A stretch of DNA of 64,000 nt from JBMNUM01 sp050946275 (GTDB lineage Bacteria > Actinomycetota > Coriobacteriia > Coriobacteriales > CADBOM01): assembly GCA_050946275.1 (NCBI GenBank), contig JBMNUM010000001.1, positions 1 to 64,000 on the forward strand, given 5' to 3'. Of the stretch, positions 58,303 to 64,000 are shown piece after piece. A program made the translations under genes and the position numbers. Below the pieces are notes generated by a model, which saw only the letters and a program-made list of their open reading frames with translations, was not told where the DNA came from and ran no database searches. Positions within the stretch are counted from its first letter, which is position 1. Each line of letters starts with the position of its first letter.

Positions 58303-59865
58303 GTGAAGACGCTCTCCGAGGTCCTCGTCGACTGGGAGGCCGTGATCGGCCTCGAGATCCATACCGAGCTCACCACGCTCAAGACGAAGATGTTCTGCTC
58401 CTGCCCGCTCGAGTTCGGCGCGGAGCCCAATACCCACACGTGCCCCGTCTGCCTTGGCATGCCCGGCGCGCTGCCCGTTCCGAACAAGGCCGCCATCGAG
58501 TTCATCGTGCTCGCCGGCCTCGCGACGAACTGCGACATCGAGAAGCACTCGATGTTCTACCGCAAGAACTACATGTACCCCGACATGGCCAAGAACTTCC
58601 AGACCACCCAGGGTCCCGTCGCTTTCTGCATGCGCGGCCATCTGGAGCTGGAGGTCGACGGCCCCGGCGTTGACGAGCGTCCCGGCGTCGACCGCCTCGA
58701 GGTGGGCGACGAGCTCGAGAACATCGTCCGCACCGATTACGGCTACCTCGCGAAGGTGGGCATCGAGCGCATCCACATGGAGGAGGATGCGGGCAAGATG
58801 GTGCACATCGGCGGTGTCGACGGCCGTATCGCGGGCGCGACGCACAGCCTCGTCGACTACAACCGCGCCGGCACACCGCTCATCGAGCTCGTGACGCTGC
58901 CCGACCTGCGCACGCCCGCCGAGGCGCGCCTGTTCATGCAGGAGCTGCGCTCGACGTTCCTCGCGCTCGGCATCTCCGACTGCTCGATGGAGGAGGGCTC
59001 GATGCGCTGCGACGGCAACGTGAGCCTGCGCCGCCGTGGCGAGACGAAGCTCGGAACGAAGACCGAGCTCAAGAACATGAACTCCTTCAAGAACCTCCAC
59101 GACGGCCTCGCCTACGAGATCTGCCGTCAGGCCGAGGTTCTCGAGTCCGGCGGGGTCATCCGCCAGGAGACCCGCCACTGGGAGCCGGGCAACAAGCGCA
59201 CCATCTCGATGCGCGTGAAGGAGACGGCCGACGACTACCGGCTGTTCCCCGAGCCCGATCTCGCGCCCTACGACCTCTCCGATGAGTTCATCGAGGGCGT
59301 GCGCGCGCGGCTGCCCGAGCTGCCGCGCGAGAAGAAGGCGCGCTACCGCTCCGAGATGGGGCTCACGCGCGCCGAGAGCGCGACGATCGCGGGCGATACG
59401 GCATTCGCGGCGTTCTTCGAGCAGGCCGTGGCAATCGACCCGGCCCTGACGAAGCAGGTCGCGAACATGCTCATCAACGAGGTCGGCGGCTACCTCAACC
59501 AGAACAACCTCACGCTCGGCGAGACGGCGATCACGCCGGAGGGCATCGTCGAGCTGTGCGGCCTCGTCGCAGACGACACCATCTCGGGCAAGCAGGCCAA
59601 GGAGGTCTTCGCCGAGATGGCGCAAAGCGGCGAGAAGCCGGCCAAGATCGTCGAGGACAAGGGCATGAAGCAGGTGTCGGACACCGGTCTCATCCAGGAG
59701 GTCGTCGCCCGCATCATCGCCGAGAATCCCGACAAGGCCGAGGCGTACCGCGGGGGCAAGAAGGGCCTGTCGGGTTTCTTCATCGGGCAGGTCATGCGCG
59801 AGATGAAGGGCCAAGCGAACCCGAAGGTCGTCAACCAGATCGTCACGGAGGAACTCGAGAAATAG
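58303..59865 (+). CDS. gatB: Asp-tRNA(Asn)/Glu-tRNA(Gln) amidotransferase subunit B
   Basis: The 520-residue protein has the GatB features 'WEAVIGLEIHTELTTLKTKM', 'FCSCPLEFGAEPNTHTCPVC' (zinc Cys), 'YRKNYMYPDMAKNFQTTQ' and 'SMEEGSMRCDGNVSLRRRGE', and the helical tail domain that holds the tRNA ('KGLSGFFIGQVMREMKGQAN'). About 25 extra residues appear between 'HLELEVDGPG' and 'TDYGYLAKVGIERIHMEEDA'. The start is GTG at 58303 behind GAGGGGAGG. It phosphorylates misacylated tRNA and amidates it with GatA-made ammonia. Confidence 0.97.
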   Translation: MKTLSEVLVDWEAVIGLEIHTELTTLKTKMFCSCPLEFGAEPNTHTCPVCLGMPGALPVPNKAAIEFIVLAGLATNCDIEKHSMFYRKNYMYPDMAKNFQTTQGPVAFCMRGHLELEVDGPGVDERPGVDRLEVGDELENIVRTDYGYLAKVGIERIHMEEDAGKMVHIGGVDGRIAGATHSLVDYNRAGTPLIELVTLPDLRTPAEARLFMQELRSTFLALGISDCSMEEGSMRCDGNVSLRRRGETKLGTKTELKNMNSFKNLHDGLAYEICRQAEVLESGGVIRQETRHWEPGNKRTISMRVKETADDYRLFPEPDLAPYDLSDEFIEGVRARLPELPREKKARYRSEMGLTRAESATIAGDTAFAAFFEQAVAIDPALTKQVANMLINEVGGYLNQNNLTLGETAITPEGIVELCGLVADDTISGKQAKEVFAEMAQSGEKPAKIVEDKGMKQVSDTGLIQEVVARIIAENPDKAEAYRGGKKGLSGFFIGQVMREMKGQANPKVVNQIVTEELEK

Positions 59866-59928
59866 TCGCGAGGCAGCGGGAGGGGAAACCCGCAGGCGAG
59901 GGCATGGGCCCCGGCTAAGGAGAAAGAG

Positions 59929-60555
59929 ATGGCAAAGGACAAGTTCGATTACTTCAAGGCGTTCGAGGAGATCACCGAGCTGTGCTGCCAGGAGGCGGCG
60001 ACGCTTCTCGATTCGATGAAGACGTTCGACCCCAGCAGGATGTTCGACGACATGAACGACCTTCATCGCATCGAGAACGAGGCCGACAAGATCAACCATG
60101 CGATCTACGACCATCTGGCCAAGGAGTTCATCACGCCGATCGAGCGCGACGACATCCTCGAGCTCGCCGACCGCCTCGACGACATCGCGGACACCATCGA
60201 CGACGTCATGATGCGCCTGTTCATGTACGGCATCACGAAGATCCGCGCAGAGGGCATCGAGGTCGCCGAGATCATCGTGAAGTCGTGCGAGCTGCTTCGC
60301 GAGGCCATGAAGGACTTCGCCAGCTTCAAGAAGAAGGCCGGCCAGATAAACGAGCTGCTCATCGAGGTCAGCGACCTCGAGGACGTGGCAGACAAGCGCT
60401 ACGTCATGGCGGTGCGCAAGCTCCACATCGATTACCGCGACGATCCGTCGTACATGTTCACATGGGAGAACATGATGGTTCGCCTGGAGAAGTGCTGCGA
60501 CGCGTGCGCCCATGCCGGCGACACCATGCGCAGCATCATCATGAAGAACTCGTAG
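59929..60555 (+). CDS. DUF47 (PhoU-like) family protein
   Basis: The 208-residue all-helical protein shows the DUF47 motifs 'FDDMNDLHRIENEADKINHA', 'LAKEFITPIERDDILELADR' (E-R-D-D metal-site type) and 'LDDIADTIDDVMMRLFMYGI'. The family is related to PhoU and usually lies next to a Pit-type phosphate transporter, where it controls uptake. No pit gene lies next to it here: it is sandwiched between gatB and hisS. The ATG at 59929 follows AAGGAGAAAG. Its target transporter must be elsewhere. Confidence 0.9.
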   Translation: MAKDKFDYFKAFEEITELCCQEAATLLDSMKTFDPSRMFDDMNDLHRIENEADKINHAIYDHLAKEFITPIERDDILELADRLDDIADTIDDVMMRLFMYGITKIRAEGIEVAEIIVKSCELLREAMKDFASFKKKAGQINELLIEVSDLEDVADKRYVMAVRKLHIDYRDDPSYMFTWENMMVRLEKCCDACAHAGDTMRSIIMKNS

Positions 60556-60565
60556 GGGGAAACGA

Positions 60566-61870
60566 ATGGCAATGCAGGCACCAAAGGGCACCGAGGACCT
60601 CATCGGCGGCAAGTCGCTGGCGTGGGAGCGGATGCAGGAGACGGCACGCGACGTGTTCGGCCGCTATGGCTACGAGTTCATGTCGACGCCGCTGTTCGAG
60701 AACACCGAGGTGTTCGTCCGCGGCATCGGCGAGGCGACGGACGTCGTGGGCAAGGAGATGTTTCATGTGCTGTCCAACGACAGCTTCGCCAAGGTGAGCG
60801 CGGGGGAGCGGCTCGACGCCGCGCACGACTTCTCGCTGCGCCCCGAGGGCACGGCCGGCGTGGTCCGCGCCGCCATGGAGCACAACCTCGCGACGCCGGA
60901 CGGGCCGGTTGCCAAGCTCGTGTACGCGGGGCCGATGTTCCGCGCCGAGCGCCCTCAGAAGGGCCGCCTGCGCCAGTTCCACCAGATCGGCGCGGAGTGC
61001 CTCGGAGCCCCCGAGCCCACCGCCGACGCCGAGATGATCATCATGCTCCTGCGCTTCTTCGAGGCGATGGGCGTGAACATGGCCGACACGCGCCTGCTCA
61101 TCAACTCGATGGGCGACGATGCGTGCCGCCCGGCGTACCGCGACGCGGTGCGCGACTACATCCTCGAGCACTCCGACGAGCTGTGCGACGAGTGCAAGCG
61201 GCGCGCGGAGACGAATCCGCTGCGCGCGTTCGACTGCAAGAACGAGGCGTGCCACGAGGTCATGGAGGGCGCTCCGAAGATCTCGGACGCACTGTGCGAC
61301 GACTGCAAGGAGCACTACGCGGCGGTGAAGCGCTATCTCGACCTCGCGGGCGTGGAGTACGAGGAGGACCCGCGGCTCGTGCGCGGCCTGGACTACTACA
61401 CGCGCACCGTCTTCGAGGTGCAGGTCGTGGAGGGCCTCGGCTCGCAGAACGCCATCGGCGGCGGCGGACGCTACGACAAGCTCATGGAGTCCATGGGCGG
61501 AAAGTCCGTGCCCGGTATCGGCTTCGCGCTCGGCTACGAGCGCACGCTGCTCGCCATGGAGGCGGCGGGTGTGGAGCTCGGTGGCGGGAGCGCATGCGAT
61601 GTGTACGTGGCGGTCGTGGACGCGACCTCGTGCGGCGACGCGGCCTTCGGGATCGTGCAGCAACTCCGCGATGCGGGCGTGCGCGCCGAGCAGGACCACC
61701 AGGGGCGCTCCCTGAAGTCGCAGTTCAAGCAGGCGGGCAAGATGGGCGCGGCGACCGTGGTCGTCGTCGGCCCCGATGAGCTCGCGGAGGGCAAGGTCAC
61801 GATCCGCGACATGGAGACCCGCGAGGAGCGCGCGGTCGCCGTGGATGAGGTCGCAGCCGAGCTCGCATAG
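60566..61870 (+). CDS. hisS: Histidine--tRNA ligase
   Basis: The 434-residue class II synthetase has motif 2 'MFRAERPQKGRLRQFHQIG', histidine-specific loops 'LVRGLDYYTRTVFEVQ' and 'SQNAIGGGGRYDKL', motif 3 'PGIGFALGYERTLLAM' and the C-terminal anticodon-binding domain ('DVYVAVVDATSCGDAAFGIV'). A short Cys-rich insert ('CDECKRRAETN...CDDCKEHY') lies in the middle, as in many Gram-positive HisRS. The ATG at 60566 follows GGGGGAAA, 10 bases after the DUF47 stop. Confidence 0.96.
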   Translation: MAMQAPKGTEDLIGGKSLAWERMQETARDVFGRYGYEFMSTPLFENTEVFVRGIGEATDVVGKEMFHVLSNDSFAKVSAGERLDAAHDFSLRPEGTAGVVRAAMEHNLATPDGPVAKLVYAGPMFRAERPQKGRLRQFHQIGAECLGAPEPTADAEMIIMLLRFFEAMGVNMADTRLLINSMGDDACRPAYRDAVRDYILEHSDELCDECKRRAETNPLRAFDCKNEACHEVMEGAPKISDALCDDCKEHYAAVKRYLDLAGVEYEEDPRLVRGLDYYTRTVFEVQVVEGLGSQNAIGGGGRYDKLMESMGGKSVPGIGFALGYERTLLAMEAAGVELGGGSACDVYVAVVDATSCGDAAFGIVQQLRDAGVRAEQDHQGRSLKSQFKQAGKMGAATVVVVGPDELAEGKVTIRDMETREERAVAVDEVAAELA

Positions 61871-62019
61871 CGCCCTGTCCACTAGACGCGCTTGTCACGC
61901 GAGCGACCGGACGGTCTGTCACGGGCGCATGACCCCTTGCCGCCGGTTTGGTTCCGCGCATTGGCTCGGGACTTCCCCGCATCCCCTGTTTAGGTTACAA
62001 TCGTTCGCGGTTGAATCTG

Positions 62020-62051
62020 AAAGGTGCGCCGCCCGCGGGCGGTGCGCCTTT
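62020..62051 (+). terminator. 32-base perfect palindrome in the tupA leader
   Basis: AAAGGTGCGCCGCCCG and its complement are adjacent without a loop base, then CGTGCTTTTC follows. A TTGGCT/TACAAT pair lies upstream (around 61962-62000), so a transcript would run through this hairpin towards tupA. It could terminate or attenuate. No molybdate/tungstate riboswitch pattern was recognised. Confidence 0.6.
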
Positions 62052-62133
62052 CGTGCTTTTCTGGTTCAGCTCCGCATTTGGGAATAATGTTGGTTCAGAT
62101 TGTTTCGGAAACAGAAGAGAATAGGGGACTGTC

Positions 62134-63000
62134 ATGAAGAAGACTAGATTCGGCGCGCTTATCGCAGTGGCCCACTGCGCGGTGTTCGCACTGGCTCTCG
62201 CGGGATGCTCCGGCGGCGGCTCGGACCAGACCGCCGAGGTGCCCACTCCCGAGAATCCGGTGATCCGCGTCTCCACCACCACGTCGGTCAACGACTCCGG
62301 CCTGCTGCCGTACCTGCAGCCGTTCTTCGAGGAGGCCACCGGCTACCAGATGGAGGTCACCTCCGCCGGCACCGGCGCCGCCATCAAGAAGGGCGAGACC
62401 GGTGACGCCGACGTGCTGCTCGTGCACGCCAAGGCCAGCGAGGAGGAGTTCGTCGATGCGGGCTTCGGCCTCGAGCGCGTTCCGTTCATGTACAACTACT
62501 TCGTGATCGTCGGCCCGGCCGATGATCCGGCGGGCGTTGCCAACTGCACCACCGCCGCCGACGCTTTCAAGGCGATCGCCGATTCCGGCTCCAAGTTCGT
62601 CTCCCGCGGTGACGATTCGGGCACCAACAAGAAGGAGATCAAGATCTGGGAGGATGCCGGCATCACCCCCGAGGGCCAGGATTGGTACATCAACGCCGGT
62701 GCCGGCATGGGTGCCACGCTGACGATGGCCAACGAGGAGCAGGCCTACACCCTCACCGACAAGGGCACCTACCTGTCGCATGAGGCCAAGGACTCCCTGC
62801 CCATCGCGCTCGCCGAGTCCGAGGACATGAAGAACACCTACACGATGATCGCCATCAATCCGGAGAAGTGGCCGGACACCAACATCGATGGTGCCAACGC
62901 GTTCATCGAGTGGATGACGGGCGACGAGGCCTCCAAGCTCATCGCCGACTATGGCGTCGAGGAGTACGGCGAGCCGCTGTTCTTCCTGCTCGAGGACTAG
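62134..63000 (+). CDS. tupA: Tungstate ABC transporter substrate-binding protein
   Basis: The 288-residue lipoprotein has the lipobox 'ALAGC' near Cys24 and the TupA motif 'VSTTTSVNDSGLLPYL', then 'EVTSAGTGAAIKKGETGDAD' and 'VSRGDDSGTNKKEIKIWEDA', typical of tungstate-specific binders. It collects tungstate at the cell surface, feeding tungsten enzymes such as aldehyde:ferredoxin oxidoreductases. The ATG at 62134 follows GGGGAC. A strong hairpin separates it from tupB, so it should be made in excess. Confidence 0.92.
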   Translation: MKKTRFGALIAVAHCAVFALALAGCSGGGSDQTAEVPTPENPVIRVSTTTSVNDSGLLPYLQPFFEEATGYQMEVTSAGTGAAIKKGETGDADVLLVHAKASEEEFVDAGFGLERVPFMYNYFVIVGPADDPAGVANCTTAADAFKAIADSGSKFVSRGDDSGTNKKEIKIWEDAGITPEGQDWYINAGAGMGATLTMANEEQAYTLTDKGTYLSHEAKDSLPIALAESEDMKNTYTMIAINPEKWPDTNIDGANAFIEWMTGDEASKLIADYGVEEYGEPLFFLLED

Positions 63001-63015
63001 TTCCAGCATTCTAGA

Positions 63016-63050
63016 GAAGCAGGCGCCATCTATCGGATGGCGCCTGCTTC
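63016..63050 (+). terminator. Intercistronic hairpin between tupA and tupB
   Basis: GAAGCAGGCGCCATC pairs with GATGGCGCCTGCTTC around five bases. A T-poor tail (GTCATATC) suggests partial read-through. Confidence 0.8.
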
Positions 63051-63062
63051 GTCATATCAACG

Positions 63063-63806
63063 ATGAGTGAGCTTGCCCAGGCTTTCGGGTTGCTTTTCAC
63101 GCCCGGAAGCGAGCTATCCCAGATTGTCCTGCTGACGCTGAAGATGGCCGTGTTCTCCACGGTCATCTCGGTCGTTATCGGCATACCCTTGGGCATGTGC
63201 ATCGGCTACTACCGCTTCCGCGGCAGGCGCGTGCTCCTGCGCGTGCTCAACACGCTCATGGGCCTTCCGCCGGTGCTCGCCGGCCTCATCGTGTTCTTCA
63301 TACTCTCGCGTTCGGGACCGCTCGGGTCGCTCAGGCTGCTCTACACGCTGTCGGCCATGGTGACCGCCCAGGTCCTTCTCATCACGCCCATCGTCTGCGG
63401 CCTTTCGGCCACCGCCATCTCCTCCATCGCCCCGCGCGTCCACGAGACGGCGCATGGCATGGGCATCCGCCGCTTTCGCGAGCTCGCGTGCTTGCTGTTC
63501 GAGTGCAGGTCGCAGCTGCTCTCCGTGGCGTTCGTCGCCTTCGGCCGCTCGATCGGCGAGGTCGGCGCGGTCATGCTCGTCGGCGGCAACGTGCAGTACA
63601 AGACGCGCGTCATGACGACGGCCATCATGCTCGAGACGAACAAGGGCAACTTCGAGTACGCCGTCGCGCTCGGCATTGTGCTGCTCGTCGTGTCGTTCAT
63701 CATCAACGCGCTCGCGCTCACGTTGCAGGAGCGGACGTCTCCGCCCGGGTACGAGGGAGTCAAGCGCGGCTCGCTTCGCGGGCGACTGGGAGGTGAGCGC
63801 CGATGA
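63063..63806 (+). CDS. tupB: Tungstate ABC transporter permease
   Basis: The 247-residue permease has five to six membrane helices, with 'LMGLPPVLAGLIVFFILSRS' and the EAA-type loop 'HETAHGMGIRRFRELACLLF' followed by 'VAFGRSIGEVGAVMLVGGNV', as in TupB-type permeases. The ATG at 63063 has no strong SD. The last codons overlap the ATPase start (ATGA at 63803-63806), so the two are coupled. Confidence 0.93.
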   Translation: MSELAQAFGLLFTPGSELSQIVLLTLKMAVFSTVISVVIGIPLGMCIGYYRFRGRRVLLRVLNTLMGLPPVLAGLIVFFILSRSGPLGSLRLLYTLSAMVTAQVLLITPIVCGLSATAISSIAPRVHETAHGMGIRRFRELACLLFECRSQLLSVAFVAFGRSIGEVGAVMLVGGNVQYKTRVMTTAIMLETNKGNFEYAVALGIVLLVVSFIINALALTLQERTSPPGYEGVKRGSLRGRLGGERR

Positions 63807-64000
63807 GCGCCCCCTTCCGCATCGTGCTCGACGGCCTGTGCCAGCGCTACGGAGACCGCACGGTCCTCGATATCGATTCGCTCGAGTTCGACTCTGGTCG
63901 TTCGTATGCGCTCCTCGGCGCCAACGGGAGCGGCAAGTCGACGCTGCTCAAGATTCTGTCGGGCGTTCTCGAGGCGACCGGTGGCTGCGTGGATGTCGCG
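63803..64000 (+). CDS. tupC: Tungstate ABC transporter ATPase, N-terminal part (cut by the window end)
   Basis: The first 66 codons read 'VLDGLCQRYGDRTVLDIDSL' and Walker A 'LLGANGSGKSTLLKILSG', the start of an ABC ATPase. It begins at the ATG at 63803 overlapping tupB by ATGA. Order and spacing show it is the energy-coupling subunit TupC. The signature and Walker B motifs lie beyond the window. Confidence 0.88.
   Translation, partial: MSAPFRIVLDGLCQRYGDRTVLDIDSLEFDSGRSYALLGANGSGKSTLLKILSGVLEATGGCVDVA

Noticed and set aside
56437..60612. A very long minus-strand open frame (about 1390 codons) antisense to gatCAB and DUF47
   Set aside because: It is an artefact of GC-rich codons opposite real genes. 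Its composition is Arg/Asp/His/Leu-rich without domains, and gatCAB on the other strand is certain.
61871..62133. Moco/Tuco riboswitch before tupA
   Set aside because: The conserved stems and loops of that class could not be recognised; only a simple perfect palindrome is present.

Overview
The window is about 64 kb of a high-GC chromosome with strong GC preference at third codon positions, dense gene packing and mostly ATG starts with clear Shine-Dalgarno (SD) sites, plus a few GTG and TTG starts. The gene mix fits an anaerobic gut actinobacterium of the class Coriobacteriia (Collinsella/Eggerthellaceae type). That mix includes a cell-wall-binding-repeat (CWB2) surface protein, many small lipoproteins, an MMPL exporter, OFA-type and other MFS carriers, a UROD-like methyltransferase, GatCAB and tungstate uptake. 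The genus is an inference; no rRNA is present.

Layout. 1-4.6 kb: the end of a surface protein broken by an amber codon, a methyltransferase overlapping a frameshifted HNH nuclease, and a lipoprotein with a Cys-rich tail. 4.8-8.3 kb: an MFS drug-type exporter, a RelB/PIN toxin-antitoxin pair with an operator, and tRNA-Ala(GGC). 8.3-9.4 kb: a composite repeat array and a 5'-truncated membrane-protein gene. 9.5-14.4 kb: YbjQ, DUF5714, two lipoproteins, a PQ-loop protein, a glycerophosphodiesterase and an MBL hydrolase. 14.6-20.0 kb (minus strand): two MFS carriers, an amidohydrolase and a radical SAM protein. 20.3-25.7 kb: an L,D-transpeptidase, corrinoid genes (cobO and a CobC-like phosphatase) and biotin genes (birA and bioY, with a BirA-type operator in the bioY promoter). 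25.9-30.7 kb: a DtxR-like regulator, trpS, a Zn alcohol dehydrogenase and two TetR regulators. 30.8-38.0 kb: MMPL plus a secreted heptad-rich partner, then a polar amino-acid ABC importer. 38.1-49.0 kb: a double AAA protein, a UROD-like protein, enolase, RecQ, NADP-isocitrate dehydrogenase, an unusual three-domain fusion (DNA glycosylase, NAD(P)HX epimerase, methyltransferase) and a DUF2520 protein. 49.0-49.8 kb: a second composite repeat array, homologous and inverted relative to the first. 49.9-55.3 kb: PspA plus a GIDE-like membrane protein, then a TPR-DUF4037-DUF4125 cluster. 55.4-64.0 kb: a lipoprotein, gatCAB, a PhoU-like DUF47 protein, hisS and the tungstate importer tupABC, cut by the window end.

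The most unusual trait of the window is its intergenic DNA. At least eight families of short palindromes or patterned repeats recur between genes, often directly after stop codons. They include two large arrays built from the same two short motifs about 41 kb apart, and a 105-112 bp element in three copies, two of which abut 34-38 bp tandem repeats. The best candidates for undescribed biology are these arrays, the TPR-DUF4037-DUF4125 cluster, the three-domain fusion with an internal start site, and the MMPL/secreted-protein pair.
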